64,000 nucleotides of DNA, from assembly GCF_017488845.2 (NCBI RefSeq), contig NZ_CP083371.1:1849931-1913930 (forward strand), in the 5' to 3' direction. Shown here one piece after another: positions 53,340-62,002 of this stretch (its first letter is position 1; each line of letters begins with the position of its first letter). This stretch comes from Ensifer canadensis (GTDB lineage Bacteria > Pseudomonadota > Alphaproteobacteria > Rhizobiales > Rhizobiaceae). The notes under the pieces are model-generated. The model had not been told where the DNA came from. It made no database searches and worked only from the letters and a program-made list of their open reading frames with translations. Position numbers and translations under genes: made by a program.

Positions 53340-54521
53340 ATGCCATTTGCACAGCCATCTTCCGTCGTCATAGCCGGTTCCGGAATCGTCGGTGCGGCGG
53401 CGGCCTATTTTCTTGCGCGCCGCGGAGTGAGGGTCGACCTGTTCGATGCGGATGTTCCGGCATCGCAGGCCACGGGAGCAGCCGACGGTGCGGTTTCCGT
53501 GGCGAGCAAACGCCCCGGTCCGATGATGGAGGCGGCGCTTTGCGGCATCGCGCTCTATCGCCAGCTGGCGCGAGACGGTCTGTTTGCAGATTGCTTCAAA
53601 AGCCGATCGACCTTCATCGTCGCAACCTCCAAGGCGGAGTGCGATGTCCTTGAAGCCCACTCGAAGGCACTTGCAGGTGCTGGCGTGCGGACGGCGACAC
53701 TTGCCCCGCAGGCTGCCCGCAATCGATTTCCCGTACTGTCGCCGGACGCGTTGATGATCGTCGAGGTGCATGATGAGGGTCACGCGATCGGCTATCAAAT
53801 CGTGCACCGCTTCCTCACAGCTGCCGGTGTCGTTGTTCACCGAGGCCACGCTGTTGAGAGCCTGCTTCTTGCGAGTGACGGCAGCCGTGTCGAGGGTGTC
53901 GCCACGGCGAAAGGCGACGTCAGAGCCGACGCAGTGGTCGTTGCAGCTGGCACCGGATCGGCCCGATTGCTCGGTATTGAACACGCCCTTATCCCACGCA
54001 AGGGTCAGCTTCTCATCACCGAAAGGGCGCGCGCACTGAACGCGGCCATGCCCGGGGCGATCATGTCAGGGCGATATCTGCTCAGCAAGGGCAGCCAAAA
54101 TGCGCCACAAGCCAAACTCCCGAAGGGACTGGGGCTTGTCATCGACCCCCTGCAAACGGGGCAGTTCCTGATTGGAGGAACACGCGAAGATCATGGGGAC
54201 CGCCGCAACAATGACATCGACGCGGTATCGCGGATCTTGCGAGATGCCGTCGCCCTTGTGCCGGGCCTTGCCGATGTGAGGCTTCTGCGCAGCTTTGCCG
54301 GAGTCCGCACGGCGGTGATCGATGGGCTGCCACTGGTCGGGCGATTACCGCATCTCATAAATGCCTATGTCGCGACCGGCTTCGAGGGCGACGGCATTTG
54401 CCTCGGGCCGATCACCGGAAAGGCAATTTCGCAGATGGTCTGCGGGGAGACGCCGGATATGTCGCTTGCGGCATTCGACCCTGCACGGTTCGGGAAAAGT
54501 GAGACCGTCGCATGGGCGTGA
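53340..54521 (+). CDS. FAD-dependent amine/D-amino-acid dehydrogenase, catalytic (beta-type) subunit
   Basis: A 393-residue DAO-family flavoprotein with FAD motif GSGIVGAAAAYFLARRG (about residues 14-30) and the late GFEGDGICLGPITGKAIS segment that closes the flavin site. It oxidises a C-N bond of an amino acid, imino acid or opine. It overlaps the next small Fe-S gene by 10 bp. The set of DAO subunit, small 2Fe-2S subunit and FAD/Fe-S subunit is the heterotrimer found in opine oxidases (OoxAB/NoxAB type) and in D-hydroxyproline dehydrogenases. The substrate is not known. No strong ribosome site is seen. Confidence 0.85.
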   Translation: MPFAQPSSVVIAGSGIVGAAAAYFLARRGVRVDLFDADVPASQATGAADGAVSVASKRPGPMMEAALCGIALYRQLARDGLFADCFKSRSTFIVATSKAECDVLEAHSKALAGAGVRTATLAPQAARNRFPVLSPDALMIVEVHDEGHAIGYQIVHRFLTAAGVVVHRGHAVESLLLASDGSRVEGVATAKGDVRADAVVVAAGTGSARLLGIEHALIPRKGQLLITERARALNAAMPGAIMSGRYLLSKGSQNAPQAKLPKGLGLVIDPLQTGQFLIGGTREDHGDRRNNDIDAVSRILRDAVALVPGLADVRLLRSFAGVRTAVIDGLPLVGRLPHLINAYVATGFEGDGICLGPITGKAISQMVCGETPDMSLAAFDPARFGKSETVAWA

Positions 54522-54784
54522 ATGACATGAACGGTCCCAAAACGTTGCGCTGGATCTCGCAGGATATCCCGTTTCGCCAAGGTGAAAGCGTCGCGGCAGC
54601 ACTGGAGGCAGCCGGGATCACGAGCTTCGGCCGCGACGCCGTTGACCGCGAAACCCGATATTTTTGCGGCATCGGTGCCTGCCAATGTTGCCTCGTCAGC
54701 ATCAATGGCGTCGCTACGGAAGCCTGCCTTACCCCGGCATGGGATGGGATGGTGATTGTTGGATTGGAGGCGGACCTTGACTGA
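54512..54784 (+). CDS. 2Fe-2S small (gamma-type) subunit of the amine dehydrogenase
   Basis: A 90-residue ferredoxin-like protein with the cluster motif CGIGACQCC (C-x4-C-x2-C) and a fourth cysteine in EACLTP. It carries electrons between the FAD-containing subunits. It overlaps both neighbours (10 bp and 8 bp), showing tight coupling and equal production. Confidence 0.88.
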   Translation: MGVNDMNGPKTLRWISQDIPFRQGESVAAALEAAGITSFGRDAVDRETRYFCGIGACQCCLVSINGVATEACLTPAWDGMVIVGLEADLD

Positions 54785-56132
54785 TCTGGACATCATCGTT
54801 GTTGGAGGCGGGGCTGCCGGGATTTCCGCCGCCCTAGAGGCAAGCGGATCTGGCCTCTCAGTCGAGATCATCGAGCAGCGACGGAATGTCGGCGGCGCGA
54901 TATATCGCCAACCGATCGACGGCGTTGAAGCCGTACCTCAGCCCCGCACGGCACGGGCTCGATGGAAGGCCCTTTTTTCCGCCTATCGACAATCGGGCAT
55001 TCGACTGCGCCACTCCTGTGTCTTTCTCGGCATCGACAGTGATGGGCTCGTCCTCGTCGAGGATCGCCTTCACGGCGCCGTCGTGCATCTCAAGGCGCGC
55101 GCGGTCGTGATCGCAACAGGGGCAATCGAAAAGATACTGCCTCGTCCAGGCTGGGAACTTTCGGGCGTTTCCACCGCCGGCGGGTTGCAAGTCATGATGA
55201 AGGAAACAGGACGACCGCCGAACGGCAGAATCCTACTTGCCGGAGGCGGCCCGCTTCTTATCGCAGTCGCCGCGCAAATGGCCAAGTTGGGAAACCCGCC
55301 AGTCGCCGTCGTTGAAGCGGGCGATCCCATTCGGCACCCGCTGGTCACCTTTGGCCTGTTTGCTTACCCCAGACTTCTGAGCGAGGCATTTTCCTATCTG
55401 TGCGAGATGACGGCAAACCGAACCCCTTGGCTGCGAGGCTGTGTCCTCACAGGGGTTCGGCGATGCGACACGGGCCTGGAGGCGACGCTGCGTGATCGGA
55501 GAGGTCAATCACAGACGATCATAGTCGATCGTGTCGGCCTCCACGACGGCGTGAGATCAAACCACTTCGGCCTTCCCGATGTCGCTATGAAGGCGGACGC
55601 CCGACCAATCATCATGAGGGCTGGCGACTGCCGGGAAGCGCTCGGTTCGATCGCAGCAGAAGCCGATGGCAGGCGCGTGGGGCGCCAGGTGGTGAACCTA
55701 TTGTCCGGTAAAACGCGCGCACTCAAGGACGTCGACGCCGCGATCGCACAACAGCGTCGCGCTCAGAGCCTGCTCTCAGCGCTGTTTGCGCCGGTTGACC
55801 CCACCTCCCCGCTGGCCACCCTTCCTGACGAGACTATCTTGTGCCGCTGCGAAGGCCGCACGATTGGGGATCTCCGGCTGCTTGCACAACGGAGCGATGG
55901 CCTCTCCGGACGTGAAGTGAAACACAACGGCCGATTTTCGATGGGGGTCTGCCAAGGGCGCTTCTGCGCCGCAAATGTTGCCGAAGTGCTGAACCTCATC
56001 AGCCCGTCGCAAGCGCCAGCAGCGGCCAACGATCTGACGGGCCAGCGCTGGCCCATCCGCCCAGTATCCATCGGCGCTTTGACGCGCGCCATTTCCCAAC
56101 ACAATTCGAACGACGAACGAGGTTCCAAATGA
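54777..56132 (+). CDS. FAD/NAD(P)-fold and BFD-type Fe-S (alpha-type) subunit of the amine dehydrogenase
   Basis: A 451-residue protein with N-terminal FAD motif VVGGGAAGISAALEA, second nucleotide-binding motif LLAGGGPLLIAVAAQMAK, and a C-terminal BFD-like 2Fe-2S domain (LCRCEGRTIGDL, then GVCQGRFC). This is the electron-accepting subunit of HcnB/OoxA-type enzymes. TTG 54777 has GGAGG 6 bp upstream and is the best start. The stop overlaps the aldehyde dehydrogenase start as ATGA. Confidence 0.87.
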   Translation: MTDLDIIVVGGGAAGISAALEASGSGLSVEIIEQRRNVGGAIYRQPIDGVEAVPQPRTARARWKALFSAYRQSGIRLRHSCVFLGIDSDGLVLVEDRLHGAVVHLKARAVVIATGAIEKILPRPGWELSGVSTAGGLQVMMKETGRPPNGRILLAGGGPLLIAVAAQMAKLGNPPVAVVEAGDPIRHPLVTFGLFAYPRLLSEAFSYLCEMTANRTPWLRGCVLTGVRRCDTGLEATLRDRRGQSQTIIVDRVGLHDGVRSNHFGLPDVAMKADARPIIMRAGDCREALGSIAAEADGRRVGRQVVNLLSGKTRALKDVDAAIAQQRRAQSLLSALFAPVDPTSPLATLPDETILCRCEGRTIGDLRLLAQRSDGLSGREVKHNGRFSMGVCQGRFCAANVAEVLNLISPSQAPAAANDLTGQRWPIRPVSIGALTRAISQHNSNDERGSK

Positions 56133-57526
56133 CGTCCCTGCAGAAAATCGCTCCCACCCCAGCTCGCCCGATCATGGTCCGTAATCCTTTCAACGGGCAG
56201 ATCGTCGGCGAGATTGCGGAGCATTCCGGAGCGGAGGTCGCCGCCACTGTTTTGCGCGCCAAGACGGCGCAGCGCGAATTCCGATACTCCACGCCTGCGG
56301 TTCGGCGGGCACTATTGAACGCCCTGGCAGCCGAGATTGCCAAGGACGCAGAGAACCTGGCCCGGATCATTTCATCGGAAATGGGCAAGACGATCCGCGA
56401 AGCGCGCAACGAGGTGCGTCGCGCCCAGAACACGTTGAAGCTCTCGGGAGATGCGGCAACATTTCTCGACGGTGAAGCACTGCATTGCGCGATCGTGGAA
56501 GGCGGTGTCGATCGTCTTGCCACAATCACATACGAGCCCGTTGGGGTCATCGGCGCCATTACGCCTTTCAACTACCCGCTCAATCTTTTGTGCCACAAGC
56601 TCGGGCCGGCCATTGCCGCCGGCAACGCGGTCGTCGCCAAACCTTCGCCAAAGGCTCCGCTGGCCGCTGCCCGCCTCTTCGAACTCACGCAAAAGGCAAA
56701 CTGGCCACGCGACCTTTTCCAGGTCATCCATGGCGGCGCGGACTGCGCCCTGTCGCTAGTCCATGCTCCGATTGATCTGCTTTCTTTCACGGGGGGCCCG
56801 CGCGCCGGTCTCGCGCTCAAGAATGCCAGTGGTCTCATCCGTTGCCTGATGGAGCTCGGGGGCAACGACCCGCTGTTCGTGCTACCCGACGCTGATTTGG
56901 ACAAGGCTGTCGCAACTGCGGTTGGCCATCGTTTTGAAATCGCCGGCCAAAGTTGCGCAGCCGTGAAGAAGCTGTACCTCCATAAAGACATCGAGCAGGT
57001 GTTCACGCAACGCCTCCTCGCCGCCGTCGATGCCATCAAGTTCGGCGATCCGTCGAACGACGACTCAGACATGGGGACGGTTATCGATCTGCCGGCGGCC
57101 CAGGAGGTGGCACAACGCGTCAGGGCCAGCGTTGCCGGTGGCGCGAAGCTGCTGACCGGCGGCAATCACGAAAACACGCTCTTCTCGCCAACCGTAATCT
57201 CTGACGTCGAACCGAATTCCGCTGTTATCGCCGACGAGACGTTCGGTCCTGTTATCGCCATCCGCAGCTTCACCGATCCAAACGCTGCAATTGCCGAAGT
57301 CAACGCAGGAGCCTTTGGCCTGCAGGCCGGCGTTTTCACCAACGATCATGCGCTAATCAAGACGTTCTCCCGCGAACTCATGGTTGGTGGTGTCATGGTC
57401 AACGAAGGCCCCGATTTCCGCGCGGAGCACGTCCCGTTCGGCGGCGTCAAACGCAGCGGTCTCGGCCGTGAGGGCGTTCGTATCGCCCTTCGGGAGATGT
57501 CGGAGCAAAAAGTGGTCATCGACTGA
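56129..57526 (+). CDS. Aldehyde dehydrogenase
   Basis: A 465-residue NAD(P)-dependent aldehyde dehydrogenase. The general-base Glu lies in LMELGGNDP, the catalytic Cys in GQSCAAVKKLYLH, and the Rossmann contact is VVAKPSPKAP. A signature of the gapN/SSDH-like group is FGGVKRSGLGREG near the end. Pathway-wise it would oxidise a semialdehyde produced from the amine-dehydrogenase or lysine-dehydrogenase-like step. It is coupled to the previous gene by ATGA and followed by dapB-like after 12 bp. Confidence 0.9.
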   Translation: MTSLQKIAPTPARPIMVRNPFNGQIVGEIAEHSGAEVAATVLRAKTAQREFRYSTPAVRRALLNALAAEIAKDAENLARIISSEMGKTIREARNEVRRAQNTLKLSGDAATFLDGEALHCAIVEGGVDRLATITYEPVGVIGAITPFNYPLNLLCHKLGPAIAAGNAVVAKPSPKAPLAAARLFELTQKANWPRDLFQVIHGGADCALSLVHAPIDLLSFTGGPRAGLALKNASGLIRCLMELGGNDPLFVLPDADLDKAVATAVGHRFEIAGQSCAAVKKLYLHKDIEQVFTQRLLAAVDAIKFGDPSNDDSDMGTVIDLPAAQEVAQRVRASVAGGAKLLTGGNHENTLFSPTVISDVEPNSAVIADETFGPVIAIRSFTDPNAAIAEVNAGAFGLQAGVFTNDHALIKTFSRELMVGGVMVNEGPDFRAEHVPFGGVKRSGLGREGVRIALREMSEQKVVID

Positions 57527-57538
57527 GGAACAGCCGCG

Positions 57539-58282
57539 ATGCGCATCGGAATCGTTGGAGCCTCTGGACGGGTGGGAACACGGCTCGTCGAAGCGGTTCT
57601 TGAAAGTCCCGGGCTCGAATTGGCAGCGGCCCTGGTGTCACCGGGATCTCGACTCGTCGGGGTCCCTGTAGCTGGCGGCAGCATCGAGTATCGTCCCGCC
57701 GAAGCAGCGATGAAAAGTCATTGCGACGTCATGATCGACTTCTCCACGCCTGCTGCAAGCATGGCGCTGCAGCGAGACATCGGGACCAAGGCAATTCCCA
57801 TGGTTATCGGGACAACGGGCTTCTCAAGAGAAGACGATGCACTGCTGGACAAATGCAGCATGCATCGCCCGATGATGATCAGCGCCAACTTCGCATGTGG
57901 CTTTGAAGCCTTCAAGCGATCGGCATTGGCGTTTGCCTCCAGGATGCCGGGCGCAGAGATAACGGTCTTGGAAACCTACCACGCCCGCAAGAAAACCGAT
58001 CCCTCGGGAACATCCCGCCTTCTGTCGGCACAGTTGCGAGCCGAGCGTAGCCGCGTCATGGGCTTCGATGCACCTGAGCCGCCGATCGCGGTTAACCGCG
58101 AGGGCGACACCGTCGGCATCAACGAAGTTCGCTTCGACATGGGCGCGGCCGAGGCAGTGTTCTCCTATCGCGTGCACACGGTCGCTGCCTACGCCGAAGG
58201 GGCCATTGCGGCCGCACAATGGCTGGTCTCGAGCGCCGTTTCCCGTGGCCGATACACTTTGGCAGACAGCTTGAACGACTGA
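57539..58282 (+). CDS. dapB: DapB-like dihydrodipicolinate reductase paralogue with altered active site
   Basis: A 247-residue protein of the DapB family: Rossmann motif VGASGRVG, FSTPAAS, VIGTTGF, and the C-terminal substrate domain. In canonical DapB the catalytic motif is E-x-H-H-x-x-K-x-D-x-P-S-G-T. Here it reads ETYHARKKTDPSGT, so the first histidine (His159 in E. coli) is Tyr147, while the second His and the Lys remain. That suggests reduction of a related cyclic imine rather than lysine biosynthesis, or lower activity. It sits between an aldehyde dehydrogenase and a DapA paralogue, far from any housekeeping lysine gene. The symbol marks family only. Confidence 0.82.
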   Translation: MRIGIVGASGRVGTRLVEAVLESPGLELAAALVSPGSRLVGVPVAGGSIEYRPAEAAMKSHCDVMIDFSTPAASMALQRDIGTKAIPMVIGTTGFSREDDALLDKCSMHRPMMISANFACGFEAFKRSALAFASRMPGAEITVLETYHARKKTDPSGTSRLLSAQLRAERSRVMGFDAPEPPIAVNREGDTVGINEVRFDMGAAEAVFSYRVHTVAAYAEGAIAAAQWLVSSAVSRGRYTLADSLND

Positions 58283-58304
58283 CAATTTGAGAGAGGAAAC
58301 CGAA

Positions 58305-59222
58305 ATGACAGCACTTTCAGATCGCTTCAAAGGCGTATTTACCGCCCTGGTTACCCCCTTTAGGGACGGTGGCGTCGACTACGCATCGTATGACGCGCTT
58401 GTTGAACGACAGATTGCTGCCGGCGTATCCGGCCTCGTTCCCGTTGGAACAACAGGAGAAGCAGCGACCCTTTCGGATGACGAAGCCGTCGAAGTCATCG
58501 CTCGCACTGTTCGGATCGCGGCCGGCCAGGTCATGGTGATGGCCGGCGCCGGCGCCAACGACACGACCAAGACGGTCGACAAGATCAAGCGTGCAGAGGC
58601 CGCAGGCGCAGATGCCGTGTTGATCGTGACGCCATACTACAACAAGCCGAGTCAGGCTGGACTGATCGCGCATTATGGTGCTGCCGCGTCAGCAACCTCA
58701 CTGCCGATGATGCTATATTCGGTGCCCGGCCGCTGCGGCGTGGAAATCGCGCCCGAAACCTGCGCAACGCTTGTCGAAAGGCACGAGAATGTCGTCGCCA
58801 TCAAGGAGGCCGGCGGCACGGCGGCTCGGGTAACCCAGCTGCGTACAGCCTGCGGCGACCGGCTTGTCATTCATTCCGGTGACGACGGCATGACGTTGCC
58901 CTTCCTTTCGCTCGGCGCCGTGGGGGTGACAAGTGTCGTTGCCAACATCGCACCCCGCGAGATGGTGGCGATGGTCGATGCCTGGCATGCGGGCGAAACC
59001 GTCAAGGCGCTGGCGCTTCACGAACTGATCGCAGAGCTGACGGACGGCATGTTCATTGAATCCAACCCGGGGCCTGTCAAAGCTGCTCTTGCGCTCGCCA
59101 ATCTCGCAGGTCCGGAAATGCGATTGCCGATGGTTCCCATTTCAGATGCAAACCGGAACAAGCTTTCCGGCATTCTCAATCGCTTCGGGTCCGCAGCTAC
59201 CGCCTTCCAAGAAATGCGGTAA
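58305..59222 (+). CDS. dapA: DapA-like 4-hydroxy-tetrahydrodipicolinate synthase paralogue
   Basis: A 305-residue DHDPS/NAL-family aldolase. All key DHDPS residues are visible: the Thr pair in VGTTGEAATL, Tyr in TPYYNKPSQ, Tyr and the carboxylate-binding Arg in LYSVPGRCGVEI, and the Schiff-base Lys in AIKEA. It could condense pyruvate with a semialdehyde, or run the reverse cleavage. ATG 58305 has GAGAGGAAA upstream (TTG 58287 rejected). Because its genomic company is catabolic, it may not be the lysine-biosynthesis copy. A hydroxyproline-type deaminase role is less likely, since the Arg is retained. The symbol marks family only. Confidence 0.85.
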   Translation: MTALSDRFKGVFTALVTPFRDGGVDYASYDALVERQIAAGVSGLVPVGTTGEAATLSDDEAVEVIARTVRIAAGQVMVMAGAGANDTTKTVDKIKRAEAAGADAVLIVTPYYNKPSQAGLIAHYGAAASATSLPMMLYSVPGRCGVEIAPETCATLVERHENVVAIKEAGGTAARVTQLRTACGDRLVIHSGDDGMTLPFLSLGAVGVTSVVANIAPREMVAMVDAWHAGETVKALALHELIAELTDGMFIESNPGPVKAALALANLAGPEMRLPMVPISDANRNKLSGILNRFGSAATAFQEMR

Positions 59223-59275
59223 GGCTCACCATCAGCTTTGCATTGTCCCTACGAAATGGACAGACGAGTATCGCG

Positions 59276-59307
59276 TGTCGGTCCCTGCCGATCTCAGGAC
59301 CGACACC
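59276..59307 (+). terminator. Perfect stem-loop between dapA-like gene and ABC permease gene
   Basis: GTGTCGGTCC (59276-59285) pairs with GGACCGACAC (59298-59307) around a 12-base loop. No T-run follows, so it is an attenuator or mRNA-processing hairpin rather than a full terminator. The remaining bases of this 189-bp gap show nothing else. Confidence 0.5.
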
Positions 59308-59411
59308 ACAGACCAGGGGAACACTATGTTTGCGAGCCCACTTGATAGCCGGTGTCCTGACTTGGACCGCGGCAACTCAACGCATCCGCGGCGGCCAGAC
59401 AGGAGAACGAG

Positions 59412-60077
59412 ATGAGCTATAACTGGGACTTTCATTCCGTCTGGCAGTATTACGATCTTTTCCTCTGGGGGCTCTGGATCACCGTTGTCTACACTTTCAG
59501 TTCGATCTTTTTCGGCGTCATCATCGGTTTCATAACCTGCGCGGCACGGCTGTCTGGCTGGAAACTCCTAAACCTCACGGCCCGTGCCTACCAGGAAATC
59601 TTCCGGTGCACGCCGCTTTTGGTTCAGTTGCTCTGGTTCTACTATGCGTTCCCGCTGCTGATCGGGGGCTCCGTTGACAATCGTGTCGCGGCCATGCTGA
59701 CGCTCTCGCTCTATGTCGGTGCGTTCTATGCGGAAATCTTCCGCGGCGGCATCGTTTCGATCGACAAGGGGCAGCGAGAGGCAGCCGCCGCGATCGGCAT
59801 GAGCCCGATGCAGTCGATGAGCCGGATCATCCTGCCACAGGCGCTGAAACGCGTTCTGCCCTCCTTCATCAACCAGTCAGTCATTCAGTTCAAGAACACC
59901 TCGCTGGTCTCGGTCATCTCCGTCGCCGATCTCGCCTATATGGCCGCGGTCGTGAACGGCCAGACCTATCGTCCGCTCGAATCCTACACCGTGATGGCCG
60001 CACTCTACATCGCCATGCTCCTGCCTTTGACGCAGGCAGCGGACTGGATCGAAAAACGCCTCAGGGTCAGCGACTAA
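59412..60077 (+). CDS. Polar amino acid ABC transporter permease
   Basis: A 221-residue HisM/GlnP-type permease with about five helices and the EAA loop ([26 protein letters not shown], parts [11 protein letters not shown] and [11 protein letters not shown]). Only one permease gene is present, so it likely works as a homodimer. CAGGAGAACG precedes the ATG. It lies 17 bp before the ATPase gene. Confidence 0.9.
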   Translation: MSYNWDFHSVWQYYDLFLWGLWITVVYTFSSIFFGVIIGFITCAARLSGWKLLNLTARAYQEIFRCTPLLVQLLWFYYAFPLLIGGSVDNRVAAMLTLSLYVGAFYAEIFRGGIVSIDKGQREAAAAIGMSPMQSMSRIILPQALKRVLPSFINQSVIQFKNTSLVSVISVADLAYMAAVVNGQTYRPLESYTVMAALYIAMLLPLTQAADWIEKRLRVSD

Positions 60078-60094
60078 AGGAAGAGAGCCCGAAC

Positions 60095-60868
60095 ATGATA
60101 GCGAACTCCCAAACATCTGACCCTATCCTCGAGGCCCGCGGCCTCAGAAAAAACTACGGAGCTCTTGAGGTCCTCAAGGGGCTGGACCTCAGTCTTGCAC
60201 GCGGGGAAGTCGTGGCATTGATCGGCCCTTCCGGGTCGGGCAAGTCAACCTTCATCCGGTGCCTCAACATGATGGAGACGCCGACTGCCGGCGAGATCCG
60301 CTTCCGCCAGCAACAAGTCGGCGACCGTTTCAACGACCGGGGCACAAAGATCGGCATCGGCAAGCTGCGCCGGCATGTCGGCATGGTTTTCCAGCACTTC
60401 AACTTGTTTCCCCACAAGACCGTCCTGCAGAATGTGACCGAGGGGCCGATTATCGTGTGCAAACGCCCGCCGCGGGAGGCCCGAGAGCTGGCGATGGACC
60501 TTCTCGGCCAGGTCGGCCTTGCCGACAAGCATGCCGCCTATCCCAACCATCTTTCGGGCGGCCAAAAACAGCGTGTTGCCATCGCCCGTGCCCTTGCCAT
60601 GGAGCCGGAAGTTCTTCTGCTCGACGAGGTGACGAGTGCGCTCGACCCGGAATTGGTCGGCGAAGTTCTCGCGGTCATTCGCAATCTTGCCGACAAGGGT
60701 ATGACCATGGCGATCGTGACGCACGAAATGGCCTTCGCGGCTGATGTTTCCGACCGGGTTCTCTTTCTCGATCAGGGAGTTATTGCCGAGACCGGCACGT
60801 CCGATGAAGTCATTCTCAATCCGCAGAATCCACGGCTGCAAGCGTTCGTGTCGCGGTTCAAGGGATAA
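60095..60868 (+). CDS. Polar amino acid ABC transporter ATP-binding protein
   Basis: A 257-residue GlnQ/HisP-type ATPase with Walker [11 protein letters not shown]-loop [15 protein letters not shown], signature LSGGQKQR and Walker [13 protein letters not shown]. It belongs with the adjacent permease and probably with the binding protein at 51288. Confidence 0.92.
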   Translation: MIANSQTSDPILEARGLRKNYGALEVLKGLDLSLARGEVVALIGPSGSGKSTFIRCLNMMETPTAGEIRFRQQQVGDRFNDRGTKIGIGKLRRHVGMVFQHFNLFPHKTVLQNVTEGPIIVCKRPPREARELAMDLLGQVGLADKHAAYPNHLSGGQKQRVAIARALAMEPEVLLLDEVTSALDPELVGEVLAVIRNLADKGMTMAIVTHEMAFAADVSDRVLFLDQGVIAETGTSDEVILNPQNPRLQAFVSRFKG

Positions 60869-60874
60869 GGTGCC

Positions 60875-62002
60875 ATGCCCAAAATGAAAGTGACCATCGT
60901 CGGCGCCGGCAATATCGGGTCGGCCCTGGCGTCGATCTTGGCCGGACCTGAGGAATTTTCGATACAGGTCCTCGACCGTTCCGAAGAGGCCCTGGATAGG
61001 TTGGAAGACCTGAACATCGCGGCGGAGCTGCGCACCTACACGCATGACGAAGAGTTGCAGAAAATCCTCGCGGACCAGGATGTGGCTGTCGCCGCCGTCC
61101 CGCAAAGCATTGTGCCGCAGATCGCAACGGCTGCGGCTCGTTCGGACACGCACTATCTCGATTTCGTTTGCGCGACGCCGGAGACGCTATCCATTCTGGC
61201 TCCTCTGGCCGAACACCGAGCCGTCTTCACGGGGTGCGGGGTCTCGCCAGGCATTATCGGAAATGTCGCCTACGGCCTTCTTGAGGCCTTTGCGCCAGTC
61301 ACCGATCTGACAATTCGGGTCGGAGCCATACCAAAGGTTTCCACAAACCGCATAGGCTATGGGCAAATATGGAACGTCGATGGCCTCATCGATGAATATA
61401 CGCAACCAAGTGCGGCCGTTCGCGACGGCAAGGCAGTCATGCTATCGCCGCTCGAGAACTACGGGCATCTGAGCATCGATGGAGTGCGCTACGAAGAATT
61501 CGTGACATCAGGTGGTCTTGCCGATCTATCGATCTTCGGTGATCCGGGTCCGAAGAACGTCACGTTCAAGACGATCCGATACCCGGGACATCTCGATTAC
61601 ATGCGTTTCCTTCTCGATGATCTGGGCCTGCGCAATCGTCGCGACGCGTTAAGATCACTCCTTTACAACGGTATGCCGATCGTCAAAGACGACGTGCTCT
61701 TGCTGGTCGTGACGGCAAGTGGATATCAGCGGCAACGGCCGATCGAACGCACTGTTTGCCACCGGTTTTCGCCAATTCCGGTGTCAGGCAGATTGAACGC
61801 ATTAACGTCGGTTGCCACGGGGTATGCCGCAACGTTGTTGGCAATGTTGTACAGAGGAGAAATTCCGCCCGTCGGCTTCGTCCCTCACCACGCGATCAAT
61901 ACCGAGACACTCCTGTCGAGTCCGTTTCTTAAGCCATTGATACACCCCGGCATTGCTGCAGACCAACTAGCCTATTTGATGCGACCTTGCGGCTTTAGCT
62001 AA
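60875..62002 (+). CDS. Lysine 6-dehydrogenase / saccharopine-dehydrogenase-like protein
   Basis: A 375-residue enzyme with N-terminal NAD(P) motif GAGNIGSALA. Along most of its length it resembles L-lysine 6-dehydrogenase of Agrobacterium and Geobacillus type (SPGIIGNVAYGLLE, KVSTNRIGYGQIWNVDGLIDEY, VTSGGLADL, TIRYPGHLDYMRFLL, LRNRRDAL). Such enzymes oxidatively deaminate the epsilon-amino group of lysine to a semialdehyde that cyclises. The last 40 residues are less conserved. It lies 6 bp after the ABC ATPase, so it belongs to the same transcript. A related amino acid or opine could be the real substrate. Confidence 0.82.
   Translation: MPKMKVTIVGAGNIGSALASILAGPEEFSIQVLDRSEEALDRLEDLNIAAELRTYTHDEELQKILADQDVAVAAVPQSIVPQIATAAARSDTHYLDFVCATPETLSILAPLAEHRAVFTGCGVSPGIIGNVAYGLLEAFAPVTDLTIRVGAIPKVSTNRIGYGQIWNVDGLIDEYTQPSAAVRDGKAVMLSPLENYGHLSIDGVRYEEFVTSGGLADLSIFGDPGPKNVTFKTIRYPGHLDYMRFLLDDLGLRNRRDALRSLLYNGMPIVKDDVLLLVVTASGYQRQRPIERTVCHRFSPIPVSGRLNALTSVATGYAATLLAMLYRGEIPPVGFVPHHAINTETLLSSPFLKPLIHPGIAADQLAYLMRPCGFS

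Noticed and set aside
56129..57526. Assignment of the aldehyde dehydrogenase as the missing galacturonate-pathway KGSADH
   Set aside because: It overlaps the amine-dehydrogenase alpha subunit gene by 4 bp and is 28 kb from the uronate cluster, so its context is a different pathway.
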